A DNA stretch of 27,592 bases from an uncultured Ideonella sp. (GCA_946479475.1 CAMLGG010000041.1:1-27592), one strand, 5' to 3'; shown: positions 13,966-22,232, counted from the first letter of the stretch. Made by a program: numbers and translations. The notes: generated by a model not told the origin, from the letters alone.

Positions 13966-16527
13966 ATGCCACGTGCCCAGCCTCCATCCCCGGCTCGCCA
14001 GCACCCGCTGAAGCGCTACGTCGAGAAGCGTGATTTCTCGATCACGGCCGAGCCGCCTGCCCGCCGCGCGCGCACGCGCCGCCGAGGTCTCTCGTTCGTG
14101 ATCCAGAAGCACTGGGCCTCGCGGCTGCACTACGACTTCCGCCTGGAGCTCGATGGCGTGCTGCTCAGCTGGGCCGTGCCCAAGGGGCCGAGCCTGGACC
14201 CGCGCGAGAAGCGCATGGCCATCCACGTGGAGGACCACCCCGTCTCCTACGGCGGCTTCGAGGGCACCATTCCGCCCCGGCAGTACGGCGCGGGCGAGGT
14301 GATCGTGTGGGACCGCGGCCAGTGGGAGCCGGTGGGCGAGCCGCATGAAGGCCTGCGCGAAGGCAAGCTCAAGTTCCGCCTGCATGGCGAGAAGCTCGCC
14401 GGCGAATGGGAGCTGATCCGCATCGCCAAGCGCGGCGAGCGCAAGCAGGACCAGTGGATGCTGTTCAAGCGCCGCGACGAATGGGCGCGGCCGCTGGCCG
14501 AGTACGACGTGCTCACCGCCCTGCCGGACTCGGTCATCGCGCATCCCCTGGGGCCTGTGGAGGAGCGCGAGCCCGTGGCGGCCGCAGTCGCCTCGTCGCA
14601 CCGCGCGAATGACGAGCCCGACCTGGCGAACGCCCGCAAGGCGGCCCTGCCGAAGACGCTTTCGCCCCAGCTCGCCACGCTGGTCGACGCGCCGCCCACG
14701 GAGCCCGGCTGGATCGCCGAAAGCAAGTTCGACGGCTACCGGATGCTGTGCCGCATCGATGGCGAGGACGTGCGCCTGCTCACCCGCAGCGGCCTGGACT
14801 GGACGGCCAGGCTGCCGGCGCTGGCCGAATCCCTGCGCTCGCTCGGCATCGAGCGCGCCTGGCTCGACGGCGAGATCGTGGTGCTCGACGACAACGGCGT
14901 GCCGAACTTCAACGCCCTGCAGAACGCGATGGATTCGCGTCGCAGCAAGGCGGTCATCTACTTCCTCTTCGATGCGCCCTTCGTCGGCGCCTATGACCTG
15001 CGCCGCGTGCCGCTGTGGTCTCGCAAGCTGGTGCTCAAGCATCTGCTGGGGGGCGAGGTGCCGGACAACGTGCGCTTCAGCGAGAGCCTGGATGCCGCCG
15101 GCAGCGAGGTGCTGCAGGCCGCCTGCCAGCTCGGCCTCGAAGGCGTGATGCTCAAGCGCGAGGATTCGCCGTACGTCACCGAGCGCAGCAAGACCTGGCT
15201 CAAGCTCAAGTGCTCGATCCGGCAGGAGTTCGTCGTGGTGGGCTTCAACGACCGTACCGGCGCGGCCTCGCAGGTCGGCGGCCTGCTGCTGGCCTATCAC
15301 GAGAAGGGGAAGCTTCGCCATGCCGGAGGGGTAGGCACCGGCTGGAGCGCGAAGACGGGCAAGGAGCTGCGCCAGCTGCTGGCCCCGCTGGAGATCGACA
15401 AGCCGGCGCTGGACGAGCCGGTGCGGCCCGGGCGCTGGTCACGCCGCGAAAAGGGCAGCGAACACTGGGTGCGGCCGGAGGTGGTGGTCGAGGTCTCTTT
15501 CGGCGAATGGACACCGGACGGCCACGTGCGGCATGCCAGCTTCAAGGGCGTGCGGACCGACAAGGCGGCGAGCGAGATCACGCGCGAGCCTGTGGTGACG
15601 GCGCCGGGGCCGAAGGCGCGCGGCAAGGCGCGGGAGCAATCGCACGTCCGGCTGACCCACCCGGAGCGCGTGATCGACAGCACCACCGGCCTGACGAAGC
15701 TGGACCTGTTCCGCTATTACGAATCCGTGGCCGGCTGGATCCTGCCGCACCTGAAGAACCGGCCGGTGATGCTGGTGCGTGCGCCGCAGGGCATCCAGGG
15801 CAAGCTGTTCTTCCAGCGCCACCCCGAGACGCCCATCCCCCTGCTTCGCGTGCTGGACGCTTCGGTGTGGCCCGAGCACGAACCCATGTTCGCGATCGAG
15901 ACCGAGCAGGCGCTGCTCTCGGCCGTGCAGATGAACGCGGTGGAGTTGCACGACTGGAACTACACCGCCTCGCAGGTCGACAAGCCCGACCGCGTGATCT
16001 TCGACCTGGACCCGGGCGAGGGTGTCGTCTTCGACAAGGTCATCGAGGCGGCGCTGGTCACTCGATCCTTCCTCGAGGACCTGGGCCTGAAGAGCTGGCT
16101 GAAGACGAGCGGCGGCAATGGGCTGCATGTGGTCGTCCCGCTCGAGCCGAAGGCCAGGACGAAGGACGTGCTCGCCTTCTCGCGCTCGGTGGTGGAGCAC
16201 ATGGCCCGCACCCTGCCCTCCCGCTTCGTCGCCAAGACCGGCCCGCGCAACCGCGTGGGCAAGATCTTCGTCGACTTCATCCGCAACGCCGAGGGCGCGA
16301 CCACCGCCTGCGCCTACTCGGCGCGAGCGCGCCCGGGCATGGGCGTCTCCATCCCGCTGGCTTGGGAGGAGATCCAGTCGCTCGAAAGCGGTGCGCAGTG
16401 GACCGTGGCCACCGCGCGGGACCACCTCAGCTTCCGCAAGGTCGATCCCTGGGCGGGGTACTGGCGGCACCGGCAGGCGATCACGCAGGCGGTGAAGATG
16501 CTGCGCGAGGCGCGGCGGGCGGGATGA
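13966..16527 (+). CDS. ligD: DNA ligase D (phosphoesterase–ligase–polymerase)
   Basis: LigD carries out end processing and sealing in bacterial non-homologous end joining. The 853-residue protein has all three domains. The 3'-phosphoesterase (about residues 30-190) has SRLHYDFRLE and AIHVEDHP, with the metal-binding His and Asp residues. The ATP-dependent ligase (about 225-530) has the nucleotidyl-lysine motif ESKFDGYR, Lys254. The archaeo-eukaryotic primase-type polymerase (about 560-845) has DLDPG (Asp680, Asp682) and FVDFIRN (Asp770) as catalytic acids. The order phosphoesterase–ligase–polymerase is the Pseudomonas-type arrangement. No ku gene is in the window, although LigD normally works with Ku. 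ATG 13966 leaves a short basic N-terminus (MPRAQPPSP). An upstream in-frame ATG at 13909 is possible but less likely. The last base pairs overlap the next gene. Confidence 0.95.
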   Translation: MPRAQPPSPARQHPLKRYVEKRDFSITAEPPARRARTRRRGLSFVIQKHWASRLHYDFRLELDGVLLSWAVPKGPSLDPREKRMAIHVEDHPVSYGGFEGTIPPRQYGAGEVIVWDRGQWEPVGEPHEGLREGKLKFRLHGEKLAGEWELIRIAKRGERKQDQWMLFKRRDEWARPLAEYDVLTALPDSVIAHPLGPVEEREPVAAAVASSHRANDEPDLANARKAALPKTLSPQLATLVDAPPTEPGWIAESKFDGYRMLCRIDGEDVRLLTRSGLDWTARLPALAESLRSLGIERAWLDGEIVVLDDNGVPNFNALQNAMDSRRSKAVIYFLFDAPFVGAYDLRRVPLWSRKLVLKHLLGGEVPDNVRFSESLDAAGSEVLQAACQLGLEGVMLKREDSPYVTERSKTWLKLKCSIRQEFVVVGFNDRTGAASQVGGLLLAYHEKGKLRHAGGVGTGWSAKTGKELRQLLAPLEIDKPALDEPVRPGRWSRREKGSEHWVRPEVVVEVSFGEWTPDGHVRHASFKGVRTDKAASEITREPVVTAPGPKARGKAREQSHVRLTHPERVIDSTTGLTKLDLFRYYESVAGWILPHLKNRPVMLVRAPQGIQGKLFFQRHPETPIPLLRVLDASVWPEHEPMFAIETEQALLSAVQMNAVELHDWNYTASQVDKPDRVIFDLDPGEGVVFDKVIEAALVTRSFLEDLGLKSWLKTSGGNGLHVVVPLEPKARTKDVLAFSRSVVEHMARTLPSRFVAKTGPRNRVGKIFVDFIRNAEGATTACAYSARARPGMGVSIPLAWEEIQSLESGAQWTVATARDHLSFRKVDPWAGYWRHRQAITQAVKMLREARRAG

Positions 16528-17663
16528 AGGCGGGGCGCGAGAATGCGGCAGATGGAGCCCGCACCTTGAAGCAAGCGCCGGATTGGGACGAAGCCTCGAA
16601 GTTCCGCACCCTGGCGGATTCGATCGACGAGGGCTTCTGCGTCGTCGAGATCGTCGTCGACGACGCCGGGCATCCCGTCGACTACCGCTTTCTCGAGGTC
16701 AATCGGGTCTTCGAGAGCCAGACCGGCCTGCTTGACCCCGTCGGCAAACGCATGCGCGACCTGGCCCCCGATCATGAAAGCTTCTGGGCAGAGACCTACG
16801 GCCAGGTGGCAGAGACCGGCCAGCCTGTCCGCTTCGAACATGCGGCCGAAGCCCTCGGCCGCTGGTACGACGTCTTTGCCTTCCGGGTGGGCGCGCCGGC
16901 CGAGCGGAAGGTCGCCATCCTCTTCCAGGACATCTCCCTGCGCGTGCGTGCGCGGGTCGCGTTGGGAGCAGCAGAACGACGCAAGGATGAGTTCATCGCC
17001 ATCCTGGCACACGAGCTGCGCAATCCGCTCGCGCCGATGCGCACGGCGGTTCATCTCGCGCGCATGGCGACCCGACTGGAGGATGTGGCCAGGCCGCTGG
17101 AAATCCTGGACCGCCAGATCGCGCACATGGCGGAGCTCGTCTCGGACCTCGCGGACATCGGCCGGGTCGCTCGTGGGCTGGTGCAGCTCGACCTGGCGCC
17201 ATGCGACCTGCGCGATGCCGTCCGTCATGCGGCCGAGATCGCCCGGCCGTCCATGGAGGTGCGGTCGCAGCGCTTTCACCAGGCCATCCCGGACAGGACC
17301 GTGGCCGCCCAGGCGGACCTGCGCCGGCTGACCCAAGCCCTCTCGAACCTCCTGCTCAACGCCTCGAAGTACACCCCCGCAGGCGGCCGGATCGCGCTGA
17401 GCCTTCGCGTCGAACCGGACTGGGCGGTGGTGGAGGTGGCCGACGACGGCATCGGCATCGCCGAAGACCGGCTCGCGGACATCTTCGACCTGTTCTCGCA
17501 GGTTCAATCGGCGCGCAAGCACGCACAGGGCGGCCTGGGCATCGGCCTGGCCGTGGCCAAGAACATTGCGCAACTGCACGGCGGCTGGATCGAGGCCCTC
17601 AGCGAAGGCCCTGCCCGCGGCAGCACCTTTCGCCTCGGCCTGCCGCTGCCCCCGGCGGCCTGA
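16524..17663 (+). CDS. PAS-domain sensor histidine kinase
   Basis: The 379-residue protein is probably cytoplasmic, as no membrane segment is seen. Residues about 25-140 form a PAS sensor domain (FRTLADSIDEGFCVVEIV at its start, VAILFQDISLRV at its end). It is followed by a HisKA dimerisation domain with H-box AHELRNPLAPMR (phosphorylatable His163). The ATP-binding domain has N-box NLLLNASKYT, G1 DDGIGI and G2 GGLGIGLA. No receiver domain or response-regulator gene is adjacent, so the kinase is an orphan in this window. The start overlaps the ligD stop by 4 bp (ATGA), indicating translational coupling. An alternative ATG a few codons inside is possible. Confidence 0.9.
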   Translation: MKAGRENAADGARTLKQAPDWDEASKFRTLADSIDEGFCVVEIVVDDAGHPVDYRFLEVNRVFESQTGLLDPVGKRMRDLAPDHESFWAETYGQVAETGQPVRFEHAAEALGRWYDVFAFRVGAPAERKVAILFQDISLRVRARVALGAAERRKDEFIAILAHELRNPLAPMRTAVHLARMATRLEDVARPLEILDRQIAHMAELVSDLADIGRVARGLVQLDLAPCDLRDAVRHAAEIARPSMEVRSQRFHQAIPDRTVAAQADLRRLTQALSNLLLNASKYTPAGGRIALSLRVEPDWAVVEVADDGIGIAEDRLADIFDLFSQVQSARKHAQGGLGIGLAVAKNIAQLHGGWIEALSEGPARGSTFRLGLPLPPAA

Positions 17664-17729
17664 GCCTGAGCCGGAGCTGGCGCCGCACGCCTTCGATGAA
17701 GGGGCAGCACGCCGCCGCGCGCTCGCTGA

Positions 17730-19109
17730 TCAGTCGGTCGGCCGGTCCGTCGGCCGGGACCTCTGCGCCAGCAGGCGCTTGCGCACCGCATGGATGTTGT
17801 TGCGCAGCGCGTAAAGCTCCTCGGCATAGGACAGGGGGACCGCAATGCGGTGTGTGACACGGTCCAGCTCGTCCAGCTCGTCCAGCAAGGCGTCGCGCTC
17901 GGCTGCGCCGGTTTCCAGCTTGGCTTCCACCTCGCGCAGTCGCGCATACCAGCGGAACACGCGCGAGCGCACGCGGAAGGTGTAGATCGGAGGCACCACG
18001 CGCGACAGCGGCAGCATCAGCACCAGCAGGCCGCCGACCACCAGCCACATGCGCTCCAGCAGATTGCCGGCCCAGAAGGGCAGGAAGCGCGCCCAGGCCG
18101 GCGGCGTGCCGTTGATCGCGCGGTCGCCCTCGGCGCTGACCGGCAGCTCGCTGGTGCGGGTGTTGGGGAAGTCGCGCGCGCCGTTGAACCAGCCGGCCTC
18201 GCCGTGCAGGCCCAGGGCCGCCTGGGCGAACAGCTGGCGCAGCGCAGGGTGCGTCTGCTCGCGCGCCAGCAGTGCGGTGGTGGTGGCCAGCAGCGGCACG
18301 TCGTGGGCAGGCAAATCGGCCGCCAGGTCCACCACACCGCGCGGCAGCCTCACGGTGGACAGGAAGGGCAGGTGGCGCGAATAGGCCTCATCCTGCTCGA
18401 AGGCCATCAGCGCAATGGCCGGGTCGCGCAGCAGCGCGCGGATCAGGCCGGACTGCGGCGCCGAGATCAGCACCGCGGCGTCCAACCGGCCTTGGCGCAG
18501 GGCCTCGCCGGCGGCGTCAGGCGCGAGATTGGACAGCCGCAGATCGGTCGGCTTCAGCTGGTTCAGCGCCAGCAGCTTCTCGACGATCTGCGGTACGCCG
18601 CTGCCGTCCTGATCCACATTGACTCGCAAGCCGCGCAGCTGCGCCAGGCGCTGCAGTTCGCCGCCGGGCTGGCGCCGCGCGATGCCGAGATCGCGGCGAT
18701 AGAAGATCCAGATCGCCTCGTAGAACAGGCTGCCGAGCGAGACGATGCCGGCCTCGGTATCGGCCGCCGGATCGGCCATGCCGCCGCGCACGAAGCCCAC
18801 ATCGGCCGTGCCCGCGCGCAGGTGGGCCAGATCGTCCTGCGCGCCTTCGCTGGCGATCAGTTCCACCTGGATGCCCTCGCGCGCCAGCGCCTTCGCATAG
18901 CCCTCGCCGAAGCCGGCATAGGCACTCCCGGCCGGGCCGGTGGCCAGCCTCACCTGCCGCGGCGGCTGCGGATCCAGCCACCAGTAGGCCGCGACCAGCA
19001 GGCCTCCGCCGAGCAGCAGCAGAGGCCCCATCGAGACCACCATGTCGCGAAGCGTCTGCAGCAGCAGGCGCAGGCTGCGCGTGGCATGCCATTGCTGAAT
19101 CGGGGTCAT
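17730..19109 (-). CDS. TAXI-family TRAP solute-binding protein, membrane anchored
   Basis: The 459-residue protein has an N-terminal transmembrane anchor (about residues 27-45). A TAXI-type periplasmic binding domain (about 52-335) follows, with VRLATGPAGSAYAGFGEGYA, LRAGTADVGFVRGG, LRGLRVNVDQDGSGV and LFYEAIWIFYRRD. A second transmembrane segment (about 354-372) and a charged, helical C-terminal region with probable coiled coil (about 385-450) complete it. TAXI proteins normally capture small acids for a TRAP permease. Here no DctQ/DctM-type gene is nearby, and the anchors and cytoplasmic tail are unlike a free binding protein. A signalling or membrane-scaffold role is conceivable but not shown. 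The C-terminal RPTDRPTD is a short tandem repeat. The start at 19109 has AGGA about 9 nt upstream. Confidence 0.82.
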   Translation of the reverse strand: MTPIQQWHATRSLRLLLQTLRDMVVSMGPLLLLGGGLLVAAYWWLDPQPPRQVRLATGPAGSAYAGFGEGYAKALAREGIQVELIASEGAQDDLAHLRAGTADVGFVRGGMADPAADTEAGIVSLGSLFYEAIWIFYRRDLGIARRQPGGELQRLAQLRGLRVNVDQDGSGVPQIVEKLLALNQLKPTDLRLSNLAPDAAGEALRQGRLDAAVLISAPQSGLIRALLRDPAIALMAFEQDEAYSRHLPFLSTVRLPRGVVDLAADLPAHDVPLLATTTALLAREQTHPALRQLFAQAALGLHGEAGWFNGARDFPNTRTSELPVSAEGDRAINGTPPAWARFLPFWAGNLLERMWLVVGGLLVLMLPLSRVVPPIYTFRVRSRVFRWYARLREVEAKLETGAAERDALLDELDELDRVTHRIAVPLSYAEELYALRNNIHAVRKRLLAQRSRPTDRPTD

Positions 19110-19613
19110 GGCCTGCCGTCCTGGCCGGAGCAGGCGTGCGCCTGGGAGTGGCGGCGTCGGTCGCACTCCTGCTCGCCCGCATGAGTCGTGGCCGCAAGCG
19201 TGAGGAGGGTCGTGATGCCGAGGCATCGCATGGGTGGGCCTTTGCCGATGGAGAACCGGCCCATCGTAGTCGAGGCGTGCTGGCCGGCTGTTGCGCCCCT
19301 TTCTCTGTCACAACCGGAGGGCGGCTTGCACCGGCGGCTGAAAGCTGGCGTTCATTGGTCCTGCCGGCGGACTGCCGCTTCGCAGCGGGTGCGGACTGTC
19401 GGCGCGGTGTTGCGAACGCTTGAAGTCGGACCGATACCCGACATACCCGACGACGAGCTCGACGGCTCGTTTCCCCGGCAGAGAAGCGATCGCGATTCAA
19501 GGGGTGCCAGAATGCTGGGAAACCCTGCTCGGAGCGCTGCAAATGGGCAGGAATACTCTGCCCGAGCACTGCTCCCTACTTCGTCGACCGAACCCCAACC
19601 CTCTTCCGCAGCA
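19110..19613. other. 504-bp intergenic region, left boundary of the inserted-looking cassette
   Basis: I see no convincing gene here. The frame of the following gene stays open upstream, but its composition (Arg/Pro/Ser runs) is not protein-like and no ribosome binding site is found. The region holds a perfect 9-bp tandem repeat ATACCCGAC (19434-19442, 19443-19451). Two small stems follow: ACGAGC/GCTCGT (19453-19470), with TTT after it, and GGGCAG/CTGCCC (19545-19563). Base composition drops from the very GC-rich left part to a more mixed right part at about 19.4 kb, which may mark a junction. It must contain both the TAXI gene promoter (minus) and the cassette promoter (plus). I could not pick confident hexamers for either. 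Confidence 0.5.
19434..19451 (+). repeat. Perfect tandem direct repeat, 2 x 9 bp
   Basis: ATACCCGAC occurs twice head to tail, about 160 bp upstream of the first cassette gene. Spacing close to one helical turn makes it a candidate operator, though two copies can also arise by chance slippage. Confidence 0.5.
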
Positions 19614-20324
19614 ATGAAGCCAGCGCAAACAGGTGTCAGTGTCGTGCTCCTGGGATCCTTCAAGGTCCCCGACTTCGAGCTCTACCAAATCCGTTCGGTT
19701 AAGGCCCTAAGCGAAAGCGACCTCGAACAAGCTCAGTACGACGGACTGCTTCGCGAGCAGCTTGTCGGCGTGACCTTTCCGTGGGGGAGGATGCAGGCGC
19801 TCACCGATCGTCTCAGCGTGGAAGTCGCGAATGCTCCGTTCGTGCGTGGCTCCGACCTGCTTCTCAAGATGCTCCGAGACGCGTCGCCGGCGTCCACGGT
19901 GGCGAAGTTCGGAATCAATCTCACGTCCCACTATCGCTATGACAGCATCGAAGCGCGTGACGCGTTCGCCGTTCGCCTCGCCCCCCCGAATGCGTGGGGC
20001 TGGTTCGGTGACGAAGTGGAAAAGTCCTTCAAAGAAAGAGATGACAAGCACGGCGGGCTGATGCGCATCACGATGCGCCAGGCCGCGCCCGGCGATAGAA
20101 CCAAAGGTTGGATCGACGTGACGGCCGAACCGTCGCGCCTGTTCGGCAATCAGGGCGTCGCGATCACCGTCAACGACCACTACGAGGTGTCGCTGGACGA
20201 GGCGGAGTCGCTGCGCTCACCACGGGCTATCAGCGAAGTCCTTCTCGCTATGCTCGAGGGCGGCTTCGACAATTCGGTCGAAAGGTCCTTCAGAATCTGT
20301 GATGCGATCGTAGGAGGGGAGTGA
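19614..20324 (+). CDS. Hypothetical protein A of the three-gene cassette (236 aa)
   Basis: I do not recognise a named function. The 236-residue soluble protein has no signal peptide or membrane segment. It contains VSVVLLGSFKVPDFELYQI near the start, a central FGINLTSHYRYDS...RLAPPNAWGWFG block (about residues 99-135), and SRLFGNQGVAITVNDHYEV toward the end. From memory, uncharacterised accessory-region proteins share a GIN-x-x-x-H/Y...RLxPxxxWG-type core, but I cannot tie this to a family with certainty. ATG 19614 is the first start after which the composition is protein-like. The preceding Shine-Dalgarno is weak. The stop TGA (20322-20324) shares its last base with the ATG of the next gene, so the genes are co-translated. 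Codon use is less GC-biased than in the flanking genes. Confidence 0.62.
   Translation: MKPAQTGVSVVLLGSFKVPDFELYQIRSVKALSESDLEQAQYDGLLREQLVGVTFPWGRMQALTDRLSVEVANAPFVRGSDLLLKMLRDASPASTVAKFGINLTSHYRYDSIEARDAFAVRLAPPNAWGWFGDEVEKSFKERDDKHGGLMRITMRQAAPGDRTKGWIDVTAEPSRLFGNQGVAITVNDHYEVSLDEAESLRSPRAISEVLLAMLEGGFDNSVERSFRICDAIVGGE
20312..20319 (+). promoter_or_regulatory. Strong ribosome binding site of cassette gene B
   Basis: AGGAGGGG ends 4 nt before ATG 20324 (GGAGG core 6 nt away), at the end of gene A. It decides the ATG start over the preceding GTG at 20321 and supports a real gene B. Confidence 0.7.
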
Positions 20325-20887
20325 TGCCGACATTGAATCTAGCTGTGGCGGACAGCGGCGGGTACTTTCGCAGCGCGCCCACCGCCGACGCTGCGCCGAC
20401 CAATGAGGGCATGGCCAAGCACTTCAATACCTGGCGTACGCAGAGTTGGCGCACGACGAATCGGCGGTTGCAGGCCGTTCCCGAGCTCGATATCTCTGCT
20501 GCGCGTCCGAGCGCGCCACCGGCGACGCTGCCCAAGGAGTCTCTGCAGGAACAGGTGTCGACGCAGTTGCTGGCCGAGTGGCATGGCCAAGTCACCGAAG
20601 TCCTAGCCTCATCCTTTGTTGCGGAGCTCAAAGGCCGACATGGCGAGGGCGTTGCAGGCAAGGAAGAGCTAGCGCTGATCCCGCGCGATGAGGTCAGCCC
20701 TGACGATTTGGAGTTGCTTGAGCCAGGCGCTTTCTTCAGCTTGTGCATCGCCTATGAACAGTCGTCTCGCGGACGGCGCAAGTTCACCACGGTCGTCTTT
20801 CGACGCCTTCCTGCCTACCGGCGCGAAGAGCTCGAGGAAGCGCGCGAACGCGGCCGTCAGATTGCTCGTGGCCTTCGACTGGAATAG
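20324..20887 (+). CDS. Hypothetical protein B of the three-gene cassette (187 aa)
   Basis: The function is not recognised. The 187-residue protein has a low-complexity first third (MPTLNLAVADSGGYFRS, then Ala/Pro/Thr-rich stretches). An ordered C-terminal part follows: VLASSFVAELKGRHGEG, then LELLEPGAFFSLCIAYEQSS and FTTVVFRRLPAYRREELEEARERG. The end reads as beta-strands followed by a long charged helix. I have the impression that a similar short domain (PGAxFxxxIGYE...FRRLPxW) occurs in other accessory-region hypotheticals, but I cannot confirm it. No catalytic motif is visible. Translation is coupled to gene A (TGATG) and supported by a strong AGGAGG site. Its 3' end overlaps the probable start of the MBL gene by about 20 bp. 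Confidence 0.65.
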   Translation: MPTLNLAVADSGGYFRSAPTADAAPTNEGMAKHFNTWRTQSWRTTNRRLQAVPELDISAARPSAPPATLPKESLQEQVSTQLLAEWHGQVTEVLASSFVAELKGRHGEGVAGKEELALIPRDEVSPDDLELLEPGAFFSLCIAYEQSSRGRRKFTTVVFRRLPAYRREELEEARERGRQIARGLRLE

Positions 20888-22034
20888 CGTCGTCGCCTCG
20901 CTGCCTGCGGCCGACGAATTCGAGATTTCATTCTTCGGCCCAGGTCACGGCGAGTGCATCGTGATGCACGTCGGCGGCGGCCGTTGGGTCGTCGTGGACT
21001 CCTGCGTAGACACGACCGACAAGGCCAACCCACATCCGGTCGCCGAGAAGTACCTAACAGCACTGGGCGTCGACATGGGAGGTGCGGTCGACCTCATCGT
21101 CGCCAGTCATTGGCACGCGGATCACATCCGCGGCCTCGGCCGCCTTGTCGACCGTTGCCCGTCTGCATTGTTCTCGTGCGCGCAGGCGATGGTCGGCGAG
21201 GAATTCATCGTTTTTGCGGAGGAGATGGCCTCGGCCTCTGCGTCTACAGACGGCGCGAAGCTGGCGGACTTCCGCGAGGCCATCCGGCACCTCCGTGATC
21301 GCGGAAGGCCGATTCGCTGGGCGCAAGGCAATAAGCTCCTTCGTGCCTGGAACCCGAGTGGTGAACTTCCGAATGTTCCACGGTGTGTCGTCAATGCGCT
21401 CTCGCCGTCGGATTTCGAGTACACCGCTTTCATCGCCGAAATCGCGGCTGCCCGGCCGACCCACACACGCCCGAAGAGAGCGGCGGCCGCGACTAGCCCC
21501 AACCTGGTATCGATCGTCTTGCACGTGCAATTCGGCGAACTGAGCGTGCTGCTAGGCGCCGACATGGAAATTCACCACGACCCGCGACGCGGCTGGACCG
21601 CCGCGATCGCTGCAGGGCAGGAAGCAGGGCTCGCGCCGGCGCAACTGCTCAAGGTTCCTCATCACGGGTCAGTGACCGGACATCACGACGAGTTGTGGAC
21701 GGATCTGCTGTCGCCACGTCCGGTCGCCGTCGTCACACCATTCAACAAGCTACCGGACGAGCGGAAGCTTCCGACGGCAGCTGACGTCGTGCGATTGAGC
21801 GGTCTGACTAGCCGCCTCTATCAGACGGCGCCAGCCGTCCGCACATCGTCACGCGGGCGCGAGGCCGCCGTTGATCGAGGACTACGAGACAACAACATCA
21901 TTCTGCGGGACGCTGCACAGCCGCTTGGCATGATTCGCTGCAGATGGAACTCTCTGACGGGTTGGAGGGAAGAGGTCTTCGCGCCGGCGATGCTGCTAAC
22001 GCCTCCGCAGTCTGCAGCGGCGCCCGCGACGTAA
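20868..22034 (+). CDS. ComEC-like metallo-beta-lactamase-fold hydrolase (cassette gene C)
   Basis: The 388-residue protein is an MBL-fold hydrolase with intact metal motifs: HWHADH (residues 81-86, H-x-H-x-D-H), the acid of LLGADME (Asp232) and VPHHGS (His265, His266). Its order FGPGHGECIVMHVGGGRWVVVDS, HWHADH, NLVSIVLHVQFGELSVLLGADME and KVPHHGS is that of the MBL domain attached to the competence channel ComEC/Rec2, whose relatives act as nucleases or phosphodiesterases. No membrane segment is present, so this is a stand-alone cytoplasmic version. The start is uncertain. No ATG lies before the essential first strand without a long overlap, so GTG 20868 is my choice, with TTG 20862 an alternative. 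Function beyond a metal-dependent hydrolase is inferred from the fold. The tight linkage to genes A and B suggests a joint system. Confidence 0.75.
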   Translation: MAFDWNSVVASLPAADEFEISFFGPGHGECIVMHVGGGRWVVVDSCVDTTDKANPHPVAEKYLTALGVDMGGAVDLIVASHWHADHIRGLGRLVDRCPSALFSCAQAMVGEEFIVFAEEMASASASTDGAKLADFREAIRHLRDRGRPIRWAQGNKLLRAWNPSGELPNVPRCVVNALSPSDFEYTAFIAEIAAARPTHTRPKRAAAATSPNLVSIVLHVQFGELSVLLGADMEIHHDPRRGWTAAIAAGQEAGLAPAQLLKVPHHGSVTGHHDELWTDLLSPRPVAVVTPFNKLPDERKLPTAADVVRLSGLTSRLYQTAPAVRTSSRGREAAVDRGLRDNNIILRDAAQPLGMIRCRWNSLTGWREEVFAPAMLLTPPQSAAAPAT

Positions 22035-22232
22035 GCCTTCGCGGCTTCCGCAGCCGGGATCAGCAATCCGTTGAGCGCAGGAATCTTCATCCCTGGTTTC
22101 AGGAAGCGGCCTCCTCGAGCGCTGCCTCGCAGGGTCGTCCACTTTGTGGCGCCAACTGGTCGGCTCAAAGCCTCTACCGAATGCCAGAGATCAGTCTTAA
22201 GCGTTCGATGGACGCCTAGTTCGCGGCCCGCC
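22035..22232. other. Spacer between cassette and dnr
   Basis: The 198-bp gap lies between the converging MBL gene and the Crp/Fnr gene. I see no terminator with a T-run. A minus-strand open frame starting at 22168 runs from here back into the MBL gene, but it lacks support. The region could hold the right junction of the cassette. Confidence 0.3.

Noticed and set aside
13789..15321. Long open frame antisense to the first half of ligD
   Set aside because: The LigD phosphoesterase and ligase motifs on the plus strand explain this DNA. The antisense product has no recognisable domain.
19188..19613. In-frame extension of cassette gene A upstream of ATG 19614
   Set aside because: The frame is open, but composition is Arg/Pro/Ser-rich and includes the tandem repeat and stems, which suits a leader region better than coding sequence.
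21821..22168. Minus-strand open frame of 115 codons at the end of the MBL gene
   Set aside because: Its first 45 residues look protein-like, but most of it overlaps the MBL gene, no ribosome binding site was found and no family is recognised. It could be a gene remnant but is not supported.
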